Source: PCC-6802 sp031388585 (GTDB lineage: Bacteria > Cyanobacteriota > Cyanobacteriia > Pseudanabaenales > Pseudanabaenaceae). Taken from it: a stretch of 10,678 bases of DNA. The notes beneath the pieces are model-generated. The model made no database searches and was not told the origin of the DNA. It worked only from the letters and a program-made list of their open reading frames with translations. Within the stretch, counting starts at the first letter, position 1. Each line of letters begins with the position of its first letter. A program made the position numbers and the translations under genes. The stretch is from assembly GCA_031388585.1 (NCBI GenBank), contig JANMRU010000457.1:1-10678 (forward strand), written 5' to 3'. This document shows positions 1-6,850 of this stretch, in pieces.

Positions 1-21
1 AGAGACGGGAAGGAAATCATA

Positions 22-828
22 TTGTGGAGCGTTAACCCAGCAGTGATGGCGGTTCTGGAAAGCACAAAGCTGGTAAGAAGAGGGGGGTTGGGCAATAGCG
101 TGTTAGTGATCGAACAGGCTACGCAGACAATGCGATCGCGGCTGCAAAGTGAAGTTCCCAAAGCGAAACGGCATCCATCCACAATCGGTTTTGGGGGTTG
201 GTTAAAGCGCGCGATCGATATTGTTGGGGCGATCGTTGGTTTGGTAATTACTGCGATCTTATTTATCCCGATCGCGATCGCGATCAAGCTAGATAGTCCT
301 GGCTCGATACTTTTCCGCCAAGCTCGGTGCGGTTTGATGGGTAGACCATTTCAGATCTGGAAATTTCGTTCTATGGTGACCGATGCCGAAGCCCTGAAGA
401 GCCAGGTGCAAAACCAGGTAGTCGGGAACTTTTTTAAAAATGATCGAGACCCCAGAATTACAAAAGTAGGACAATTTCTGCGAAAAACTAGTTTAGATGA
501 GTTACCGCAGTTTTGGAATGTTTTAAAGGGAGAGATGAGTTTAGTGGGGACAAGACCACCCACGATTACAGAGGTTGGACAATATCATCTCGATCCTTAT
601 AATTTTACAAGCGAGCAACAAGGATTGTTTACAGAATGGACTCGACTAGATGTTAAGCCCGGCATTACAGGTGAGTGGCAGGTTAAGGGGCGCTCTAGCG
701 TGCGCGATTTTAAAGATGTGGTCAAAATGGATATGTTCTACCAGAAAAACTGGAGTTTGGGTTACGATCTTTGGCTAATTTTAAAAACGATCGCCGTCTT
801 ATTTGACAGGAAAAACAAAGCAGTATAA
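22..828 (+). CDS. Sugar transferase (polyprenyl-phosphate phosphoglycosyl transferase) initiating exopolysaccharide synthesis
   Basis: Family knowledge: bacterial sugar transferases (PF02397; WcaJ/PglC/HepD type) move a sugar-1-phosphate from a UDP-sugar to undecaprenyl phosphate at the inner membrane, the first step of repeat-unit assembly. Seen here: one hydrophobic membrane segment at residues 66-89, then the basic KFRSM motif (114-118), the SLDELPQFWNVLKG block with the Asp159-Glu160 pair expected of the active site, SLVGTRPP (173-180) and VKPGITGEWQ (211-220). There is a single N-terminal hydrophobic segment, so it is the small monotopic form without the extra four-helix domain of WbaP/WcaJ. 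The TTG start has an AAGGA Shine-Dalgarno at 10-14, seven bases upstream. The next in-frame ATG (46) is less well placed. The frame stays open to the left edge, so a longer protein is not excluded. The first 55 residues are not recognisable. The sugar substrate cannot be told. It heads the polysaccharide gene run. Confidence 0.93.
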   Translation: MWSVNPAVMAVLESTKLVRRGGLGNSVLVIEQATQTMRSRLQSEVPKAKRHPSTIGFGGWLKRAIDIVGAIVGLVITAILFIPIAIAIKLDSPGSILFRQARCGLMGRPFQIWKFRSMVTDAEALKSQVQNQVVGNFFKNDRDPRITKVGQFLRKTSLDELPQFWNVLKGEMSLVGTRPPTITEVGQYHLDPYNFTSEQQGLFTEWTRLDVKPGITGEWQVKGRSSVRDFKDVVKMDMFYQKNWSLGYDLWLILKTIAVLFDRKNKAV

Positions 829-867
829 AACAATTCAGTAATAGGTAGTAATGAATCTAAAAAATAC

Positions 868-1965
868 TTGGAGATCGATGCGACTTCAATGCACCTAGAT
901 GTAAAAGTACATTTACATAAGCTTTTTTCTAGCCTGGCGACCCTTGCAACTATTTCTGTTGGCTTGGGTTCTTTGCCTGCTTATGCATTGCCACTTTCTC
1001 CTGGCGATCGCATTAAAGTCCTGATCCTTGAAGGTGAGTTGTTTAACGGTGTCTACGAGGTCAATATCGATGGCAAAATCCAAATTCCCTATCTTGCTCC
1101 CCTCCCAGTAAGCGGTCTCGAAATAGAGCAAGTTAGGAATGAACTGTTCAAAGTTTTAGTCGATCGCGATTTTTTCCATCCTCAATCGCTTCAGGCTAGT
1201 GTGAGCTTAGTACAATGGGCTCCTATCCAGGTCAATGTGGCTGGTGAGATCTTTCAACCTGGGCGCGTCTCAATTAATAACCGTACCCCCGAAGACCGCG
1301 CACAGCTCACTCAGTCATCAGGAGATAATCCCCCCGAACGCTACCTCACGGCGGCTCTACGGAATGCGGGAGGGGTTACCCCACTGGCAAATGTGAAAGA
1401 GATTCGTCTGATCAGGTATGGTATGGAGCGCATTATTGACCTGTCAGGAGTATTTAATGGCGATTTAGTGGAAGATGTGCCTTTAATTGCCGGCGATCGG
1501 ATCGTTGTGCCCCAGTTACCACAGCAACAAAATAACCTAGTTCGCCCTTCCCAAATTACGCCTCCAGGCATCCGCGTATTTTTATCTAACCTGATCGTCC
1601 CTGCTAACGGCAATGCCAGTGCCGCCGTGAAATCGGATGGCTCTAATTTCCCCTATGGGGCGCGGTTTTCCCAGGCTGTAATTGCCACTAACTGTGCTGG
1701 TGGTTCTACGTCAACAAATGCAGACCGCAGAGCCGCTTTAGTGCGAACCGATCGCCAAACCGGAAAAACTGAAGTATTCGATCGCCCAGTTGAGGAGCTG
1801 CTCCGCAATTCTACGGATGACAAAACAAATCCATTCTTAATGCCCGAAGATGGTGTTGCTTGTTATGACTCCTCAGTAACAGATACCAGGGATGTTGCCC
1901 GCACGATCGCGGATATTATCAATCCCTTTAACTTGCTATTCAGCATATTTAAGCCAACGCAATAA
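868..1965 (+). CDS. Polysaccharide export protein (OPX, Wza/GumB-like) with SLBB domains
   Basis: Role: outer-membrane or periplasmic exit channel for the finished polysaccharide. Seen here, numbering from the TTG at 868: a signal peptide (about residues 14-40, ending SLPAYA before LPLS); a polysaccharide export (PES, PF02563) domain at about 41-113, opening with the typical LSPGDRIKV; an SLBB domain at about 119-215 (VNVAGEIFQPGRV to LIAGDRIVVP); and a second, more divergent SLBB-like stretch at about 235-335 with two cysteines (276, 332) that could pair. The last 25 residues contain an amphipathic to hydrophobic helix (INPFNLLFSIF), possibly like the C-terminal membrane helix of Wza. No lipobox cysteine is seen at the signal cleavage site, unlike Wza. 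The ATG at 889 (residue 8) is an equally good or better start; neither has a strong Shine-Dalgarno. It begins 39 nt after the transferase and stops 3 nt before the co-polymerase gene. Confidence 0.92.
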   Translation: MEIDATSMHLDVKVHLHKLFSSLATLATISVGLGSLPAYALPLSPGDRIKVLILEGELFNGVYEVNIDGKIQIPYLAPLPVSGLEIEQVRNELFKVLVDRDFFHPQSLQASVSLVQWAPIQVNVAGEIFQPGRVSINNRTPEDRAQLTQSSGDNPPERYLTAALRNAGGVTPLANVKEIRLIRYGMERIIDLSGVFNGDLVEDVPLIAGDRIVVPQLPQQQNNLVRPSQITPPGIRVFLSNLIVPANGNASAAVKSDGSNFPYGARFSQAVIATNCAGGSTSTNADRRAALVRTDRQTGKTEVFDRPVEELLRNSTDDKTNPFLMPEDGVACYDSSVTDTRDVARTIADIINPFNLLFSIFKPTQ

Positions 1966-1968
1966 TAG

Positions 1969-3420
1969 ATGACTGACTTAATCACTATTCCTAAGCCGAT
2001 GGCAGAGAAGCCACCAGAGTCAAAGTCTAAGTATTGGCGATACTTTAGGTACTTTATGTTTGGACTGATTACGAATGCGGCAATCTGGGGTGCGGCATTT
2101 GTCTATCTCAAAGTAGTACCGAGCACCTATATCAGTTCCTGGGCATTGATTTTGCCAGGTGCGGGCGCAGGGGTGAATGTAAATTTGCCCGAAATTGGTC
2201 AAGCTACCTCATCTACTAGCTCACCTTTTGGCAGTACCACAATGGATCCCAGAGCAAACTATCAGTTTATTGCAACCGATGAGTCGGTTTTATCCAATGC
2301 TGCGGCTAGCCTAAATATTTCGCTCAAAGAACTTGACAAACCAAAAGTCAAACTCGTTGACAACACTTCGATCTTGCAATTTGAGGTGAAAGCCTCTAGT
2401 CCTATGGATGCGCAGAGGCGATCGCAAGCAATTTATACTGCCATTCAAAATAAACTAGATCGACTTCGCCTTGAGGACATCGCCAAACGCGAACAGGCCA
2501 GTCAAGGCACTTTAAAATCTGCTCAAGAAAAGTTGCAAGCAGCCCAAAAACGCCTCTCAGCCTACAAGGCTAGCTCAGGTCTTAGTTCCAACGACCAGAT
2601 CAAGGATCTGACCAGCACTATTGAACAGTTACGCAAGCAGAAAGCCGAGAGTTTTGCCAATGTCCAGCAAACAACCGATCGCTTAGCCCAACTATCCTTC
2701 GACTTAGACCTAACGGTACCAGATGCCGCAAATGCCTTTTTACTGCAGGCCGATCGACTATTTCAGCAAAATATGAAGGATTATAGCGAAGCTAGCGCCG
2801 CGATCGTAGTTTTTAAATCTAAATGGGGCAATAATCATCCTTTAGTTGTTAAGGAAATCGCCAAGCAGCAAACTGCTGGTAAGGCCGTACTCGATCGCGC
2901 CAGGAATCTGTTGGGGCGTAAGGTCAGTCAAGCAACTCTAGATCGCCTCAGCATCAAGGGTGAGACTGGCTCAGGTCGAGAAAGCCTGTTACGCGATTTA
3001 GTTACCGTGCAATCCGAACAAAAAGGAACGGTAGCCCATAATCGCGCGATCGCTGGACAGATTGTAAATTTAGAAACCCGACTTAAGTCATTAGTTCAAA
3101 AACAAACCACCCTCGATAGTTTACAACGGCAAGTTCAAATTGCTGAAGCGGTATTTGCCTCAACCCTGACGAAGCTAGACCTGGGTAAATCTGACATGTT
3201 TACCTCCTACCCGATCGCACAATTACTAACGGAACCAAGTTTGCCTGAAGAAGCAAGTTCGCCCAAACCTTTATACGCATATTTAGGAGCTGGGATTGGT
3301 TCGCTATTAATCACCACGGGTCTGATTTTGCTTTGGTGGCGCAATGAAAAAAGCATATATGTCAAAAGTCAGATGGCAGACATTTCAAAGTCTTCGGCCA
3401 GTTATACGCTTAATCAATGA
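1969..3420 (+). CDS. Polysaccharide co-polymerase (PCP, Wzz/GumC-like), no kinase domain
   Basis: Role: an inner-membrane protein with a large periplasmic part that controls chain length and links the Wzy polymerase to the OPX channel. Seen here: a cytoplasmic N-terminus, TM1 at about residues 29-50, and an extracytoplasmic region with long Lys/Gln/Ala-rich coiled coils (about 168-240 and 360-395). A proline-containing stretch follows (TEPSLPEEASSPKP, 421-434), matching the Pro-rich segment that precedes TM2 in this family. TM2 lies at about 435-457, with a short cytoplasmic tail of about 25 residues. There is no Walker A/B tyrosine-kinase domain after TM2 and only two tyrosines in the tail, so it is not a Wzc-type fused kinase. 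The ATG is 3 nt after the OPX stop and has no clear Shine-Dalgarno, which suggests translational coupling. The stop overlaps the next start as ATGA (3417-3420). Length is normal for a kinase-less PCP. Confidence 0.9.
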   Translation: MTDLITIPKPMAEKPPESKSKYWRYFRYFMFGLITNAAIWGAAFVYLKVVPSTYISSWALILPGAGAGVNVNLPEIGQATSSTSSPFGSTTMDPRANYQFIATDESVLSNAAASLNISLKELDKPKVKLVDNTSILQFEVKASSPMDAQRRSQAIYTAIQNKLDRLRLEDIAKREQASQGTLKSAQEKLQAAQKRLSAYKASSGLSSNDQIKDLTSTIEQLRKQKAESFANVQQTTDRLAQLSFDLDLTVPDAANAFLLQADRLFQQNMKDYSEASAAIVVFKSKWGNNHPLVVKEIAKQQTAGKAVLDRARNLLGRKVSQATLDRLSIKGETGSGRESLLRDLVTVQSEQKGTVAHNRAIAGQIVNLETRLKSLVQKQTTLDSLQRQVQIAEAVFASTLTKLDLGKSDMFTSYPIAQLLTEPSLPEEASSPKPLYAYLGAGIGSLLITTGLILLWWRNEKSIYVKSQMADISKSSASYTLNQ

Positions 3421-4742
3421 AGCCGCAAAATTTTGCCGAACGCCTGATCTGGGTATCCATTCTCTGGACCTATGGTTTTTATATCATTGGCGGACTGTAC
3501 ATTTGGGGAGCGGTTTTACCATGGATCTTGCTGGGCTACCTGGGCTGGAAGTTATGGCACCAAAGTGATGCCACCCCACCAGATGAAAAGATCGCGATTC
3601 CTTGGACAGTGTGGGTCTGGGTTGCGGGGATGTCAGTCATGCAGCTAGCCCTGATTGTAGGGCATCTCAACTTTAATCTGGGACTAGGGCTAACGATCAA
3701 ATCCTCAATTGGTTGGGCGAAGGGCTGGGCGCTATTGGCGCTATATCCTTTAGTCGGATGCCTGAATATTAGGCCGCAATTGCTATATCGCGCTGCTTGT
3801 AAGTTTTGTGCGCTAACACTGATCGTTTCCATCCCACTCATCCTGGCTTTTTATGTACATCTTCCCCCCAAGCTCTATGTCTCGCCGTTGCAGGCTGTGG
3901 GTGGGCCAGGGCCAGATTTTTTTGAAGTCAGGCTATACGAAATCGATCCTGGTGATGGCAAACCTAGATGGCGTTTATTTACTCCTTGGGCCCCCGCTCT
4001 GGGATTTATGGCTAATATCTATTTCTTTATGGTGTTGCGAGAGCGCGATCGCCGCTGGCGTTGGGTGGGGATGATAGGTTGCATCTATATGTGTCTGATC
4101 TCAGCTTCAAGGCTAGCTTTACTCTGTTTGCCTGTCGTCTGGTTGCTAACAATTTTTCTATCCAAACTTAGTCGTCCTTTGACACTTATCGGCATGGGAA
4201 TTAGCAGCTTTGCTGCTAGCTTGGCGGCAAACGAAATTTTAGAAGCCTACGAGAACTTCTCTGACCGTTTTACGGCAGCCCGAAAAGACTCATCTAGGGT
4301 TAGAGATGCCTTGGGAAGGATTGCCTTATATCGCTGGGAAAATGAAGCTCCAATCTGGGGCCATGGCACGGTGGAGGGTGGCCCCCATTTAGTGGAATTC
4401 ATGCCAATCGGGTCGCACCATAGCTGGTACGGGTTACTATTTGTCAAGGGCATCGTGGGATTTGCCGCCTTAGTTATACCAATGGCTTGTAGTGGGGTTG
4501 ACCTCGCGATCAAAGCTCAGAAAAGTGAAACCGCTAAGGTAGGATTGAGCATGTTTTTAGTGCTATTTCTCTATACTTTTGGTGAAAATCTAGAAATTCT
4601 GGCCTATCTGATTTGGCCTGGCCTAGTGATGATGGGTATAGGCTTGAACGCGCATGATATCGCAAAGTCTGAAATACCAAATCGAGAGATTAGACAAGAA
4701 CTAACATCTCAAGGCGATCGCCAATCGCTAGAAAACCCATGA
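3417..4742 (+). CDS. Wzy-like polysaccharide polymerase / O-antigen ligase family membrane protein
   Basis: A very hydrophobic protein with roughly ten or more membrane spans over residues 8-410. The C-terminal half carries the landmarks of the O-antigen ligase/polymerase family (PF04932): Ser-Arg at 230-231 (SASRLALL), then a large loop with Arg297-Asp298 before W307, the GHG turn (315-317), and HHSWYGLLFVKGIVG (334-348), the position of the family's H-N-x-Y-L / G-I-x-G signature. Family proteins join lipid-linked repeat units into long chains in the periplasm, or ligate glycan to an acceptor. Polymerase is the better reading here, because the gene overlaps the co-polymerase gene by 4 nt (ATGA) and a flippase gene follows. 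No Shine-Dalgarno is seen, so translation is probably coupled to the gene before it. The cytoplasmic tail after residue 411 is polar. Sequence alone cannot separate polymerase from ligase. Confidence 0.82.
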   Translation: MKPQNFAERLIWVSILWTYGFYIIGGLYIWGAVLPWILLGYLGWKLWHQSDATPPDEKIAIPWTVWVWVAGMSVMQLALIVGHLNFNLGLGLTIKSSIGWAKGWALLALYPLVGCLNIRPQLLYRAACKFCALTLIVSIPLILAFYVHLPPKLYVSPLQAVGGPGPDFFEVRLYEIDPGDGKPRWRLFTPWAPALGFMANIYFFMVLRERDRRWRWVGMIGCIYMCLISASRLALLCLPVVWLLTIFLSKLSRPLTLIGMGISSFAASLAANEILEAYENFSDRFTAARKDSSRVRDALGRIALYRWENEAPIWGHGTVEGGPHLVEFMPIGSHHSWYGLLFVKGIVGFAALVIPMACSGVDLAIKAQKSETAKVGLSMFLVLFLYTFGENLEILAYLIWPGLVMMGIGLNAHDIAKSEIPNREIRQELTSQGDRQSLENP

Positions 4743-4764
4743 AGTTACAATTTCCGCACAGAAA

Positions 4765-4770
4765 TATAAT
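4765..4770 (+). promoter_or_regulatory. Candidate -10 box for the flippase gene
   Basis: A perfect TATAAT lies 22 nt after the polymerase stop codon. No good -35 hexamer sits at 16-18 nt; TTACAA (4745-4750) matches only partly and is too close (14 nt). If used, transcription would start near 4777 and give a leader of about 70 nt containing the G-runs, the inverted repeat and the Shine-Dalgarno described separately. Inference from one motif only. Confidence 0.35.
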
Positions 4771-4810
4771 TAGGGTTTGGGGGAGAATGGTAAAAAGGAA
4801 TGGGGGATCT

Positions 4811-4837
4811 GGGATAGATATCTGTCCCGACGGGAGG
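4811..4837 (+). promoter_or_regulatory. Inverted repeat and strong Shine-Dalgarno in the flippase leader
   Basis: Seen: GGGATAGAT (4811-4819) followed directly by ATCTGTCCC (4820-4828), complementary over nine pairs with one T-G wobble, so a near-perfect 18-nt palindrome. The CCC at 4826-4828 is also complementary to GGG at 4832-4834, inside the Shine-Dalgarno GGGAGG (4832-4837), with TCCC/GGGA flanking a 3-nt loop. The Shine-Dalgarno is seven bases from the TTG start. In RNA the two pairings exclude each other, so the leader could expose or hide the ribosome site. In DNA the palindrome could instead be an operator. Both readings are inference. Confidence 0.4.
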
Positions 4838-4844
4838 ATTTACT

Positions 4845-6113
4845 TTGGTAAGCATTAAAGCATTAATCGAAATACTTCAGCAAAAGCTAGCTAACCGCTT
4901 CCTGCGTAATCTTGGCTGGCTGAGCCTATCTGAATTGTTTATTCGCATCTCCCGTCTGGCTGCAACCGTGGTGCTGGCTAGACTGCTGACAAAATATGAC
5001 TATGGCCTAGCAGCATTGGTACTAACAACCAATGAATTTGTGAATGTATTCACCCAAAATGGCATTTGGGACAAGTTGATTCAAACTGACGAAGAAGATC
5101 TACCTCAATTGTGTCAAACTGCATACTGTCTCAACTGGATAGTCTGCGGCGCTCTGTTTCTAACTCAGTGTCTCGTTTCCATCCCTGCTGCCTGGTTCTA
5201 TAAAGATACTCAGATTATTTTGCCAATATGTGTGATGGCAACTGTTTATTTGATTATCCCATTCTCGCTCGTGCAGGCTTCTCTAACTCAGCGCGAGAAT
5301 CGTTTGCACGTGATCGCATTAGCGAATGGTTTACAGGTTAGCATCGATAACATTTTGACCATTATTCTGGCATTTTCTGGCCTGGGAATGTGGGCGATCG
5401 TGCTACCTAAAGTGCTTGTGGCTCCAATCTGGGCATTCCTACATTACTACAACAATCCTTGGCGACCATCACGGCAATTTACTTTATTGAAATGGCAAGA
5501 GATCGTTCAGTTTGGGCAAAGTGTACTGGGCATAAAGATGATGAGTACGCTTAGAAATAATTTGGACTATATGATCGCTGGGAAATTTATTGGGTTGGAG
5601 GCTTTGGGAATTTATTATTTTGCTTTTAATGCTGGACTAGGTATCAGTATGAGTGCGATTAATGCTGTAGATTCGGCTCTATTTCCCCATCTCTGTAGTG
5701 CTCGCTCCGATCCACCACAATTTAAGCAATACTACTTCGATAGTTTTAAAACTATTACCCTGATTGTAGTGCCCTTAGTACTTTTACAATCCAGTCTTGC
5801 TCCTTTTTATGTTCCCATTGTGTTTGGCCAGAAATGGCTCCCTGCCATTCCCATCTTGATCTTAATTTGTCTCTCTGCGATTCCACGTCCCTATGCGAAT
5901 GCAGCTTCTAAAACCCTGTGGGCATTAGATTTGCCAGAGTGGGATCTGAAATGGAATCTTCTATTTACGGGATTTTTTACGATCGCCCTACTTATAGGAG
6001 TACGTTGGGATATCCTTGGCATCGCAGCAGCAGTACTTTTAACTCATTACATAGCCCAGCCTATCTATGTACTTTGGGTCAGAAGATATATCTCTAATTT
6101 GATGATGGATTAA
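4845..6113 (+). CDS. Polysaccharide flippase (Wzx-like, MATE/MOP superfamily)
   Basis: Role: moves undecaprenyl-linked repeat units across the inner membrane. Seen: a 422-residue, mostly hydrophobic protein with about 12 membrane spans. It has the usual family features (PF01943/PF13440): an N-terminal R-L-A-x-x-V-x-L-A-R-L-L with a downstream Y-G-L (37-54), QASLTQRENRLHVIA (144-158), RNNLDYMIAGKFIGLEALGIYYFAF (237-261) and FGQKWLPAIPIL (327-338). The start is TTG: a stop codon lies in frame at 4815-4817, the first in-frame ATG is codon 131, and a near-ideal GGGAGG Shine-Dalgarno (4832-4837) sits seven bases before the TTG. It is separated from the polymerase gene by 102 nt and probably has its own control. 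It converges on deoC with only 39 nt between the stops. The substrate glycan is unknown. Confidence 0.88.
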   Translation: MVSIKALIEILQQKLANRFLRNLGWLSLSELFIRISRLAATVVLARLLTKYDYGLAALVLTTNEFVNVFTQNGIWDKLIQTDEEDLPQLCQTAYCLNWIVCGALFLTQCLVSIPAAWFYKDTQIILPICVMATVYLIIPFSLVQASLTQRENRLHVIALANGLQVSIDNILTIILAFSGLGMWAIVLPKVLVAPIWAFLHYYNNPWRPSRQFTLLKWQEIVQFGQSVLGIKMMSTLRNNLDYMIAGKFIGLEALGIYYFAFNAGLGISMSAINAVDSALFPHLCSARSDPPQFKQYYFDSFKTITLIVVPLVLLQSSLAPFYVPIVFGQKWLPAIPILILICLSAIPRPYANAASKTLWALDLPEWDLKWNLLFTGFFTIALLIGVRWDILGIAAAVLLTHYIAQPIYVLWVRRYISNLMMD

Positions 6114-6124
6114 TTTAATTTATC

Positions 6125-6142
6125 GTAGGGCATTGCCACTAC
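6125..6142. terminator. Weak hairpin between convergent genes, possible terminator
   Basis: GTAGGGC (6125-6131), loop ATT, then GCCACTAC (6135-6142) can pair over seven base pairs with one bulged A (6138). It lies in the 39-nt gap between the flippase and deoC stop codons, where a shared terminator would be expected. There is no strong U-run on either side, so it is only a candidate. Confidence 0.25.
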
Positions 6143-6152
6143 ACCTTACCCG

Positions 6153-6824
6153 CTAATCTGTTTTGGGGTGTTTTAGTTCGGTCATAATATCCAGACTGCG
6201 GGAAGTCCCCAGGCGCGTAGCTCCCGCTTCTATCAGGGCGATCGCCTGCTCTAAAGTGCGAATCCCGCCAGAAGCCTTGATCCCAACTTGACCGCGCCCA
6301 ATAGATTTCAGTAGACTAACTTGCTCGACAGTGGCTCCACCTGACCACCCCGTACTGGTTTTGAGAAATGCCACGCCTGCATCCATGCAAATCTCCGCCG
6401 CCAGGCTCTGCTCGTCGAGCGTCAGTAAATTCATCTCTAAAATGGCTTTGACTGGCTTGTCCGTAGCTTCGCAAATCTGAGCGATTTCACGATGCAGGGC
6501 ATCTGTTTCGCCAGCTTTGACATAACCGAGGTTAATCACCACATCCAGCTCAGTGGCTCCATTGTCCACGGCTTCCTGCGCCTCATATAGCTTTGTTGCC
6601 GAGGTGCTAGCCCCGCTAGGGAAACCAATTACCGTACAGACTTGTGTTTTCTTTTTATGCAGTCTTTCCGCCGCTCTCCGCACGAAGCAAGGATATAGAC
6701 ACACGCTCGCAAACCCATAGCGCTCTGCTTCGTCGCAAGCCTGGTCAATGCGATCGCCCGTTGCGGTTGGATCGAGGATGGCATGGTCAATGTAGGGAGC
6801 AGGGTCAATTTCCAGGTAAGGCAT
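6153..6824 (-). CDS. deoC: Deoxyribose-phosphate aldolase
   Basis: Cytosolic class I aldolase that splits 2-deoxyribose-5-phosphate into glyceraldehyde-3-phosphate and acetaldehyde, so that carbon from deoxynucleosides can be reused. Seen: a complete 223-residue TIM barrel of normal length. The opening IDHAILDPTAT (12-22) resembles the family's IDHTLL-x-PTAT. VCLYPCFV (41-48), TVIGFPSG (64-71) and ELDVVINLG (92-100, with Asp94) follow. The Schiff-base lysine is Lys155 in FLKTSTGW, and the second active-site lysine is Lys183 in GIKASGGIR. ILEMNLLT (128-135) replaces the commoner E-T-x-L-L-T. The ATG at 6824-6822 has no clear Shine-Dalgarno but starts at the expected place. Its start is 26 nt after the response-regulator stop on the same strand, so co-transcription is likely. 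No other deo genes (deoA, deoB, deoD) are in the window. Confidence 0.96.
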   Translation of the reverse strand: MPYLEIDPAPYIDHAILDPTATGDRIDQACDEAERYGFASVCLYPCFVRRAAERLHKKKTQVCTVIGFPSGASTSATKLYEAQEAVDNGATELDVVINLGYVKAGETDALHREIAQICEATDKPVKAILEMNLLTLDEQSLAAEICMDAGVAFLKTSTGWSGGATVEQVSLLKSIGRGQVGIKASGGIRTLEQAIALIEAGATRLGTSRSLDIMTELKHPKTD

Positions 6825-6850
6825 TATTCAGTTAAAACTTAGTACAACAC

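Noticed and set aside
841..858. Small repeat AGTAAT-AGGT-AGTAAT before the OPX gene.
   Set aside because: Two short A/T-rich copies; easily explained by chance.
4722..6237. No HIP1 octamer across the flippase gene, which might suggest horizontal transfer.
   Set aside because: A gap of about 1.5 kb is not unusual at a mean spacing near 600 bases, and another gap of about 1.4 kb occurs at 1012-2417. Base composition looks like the neighbours.
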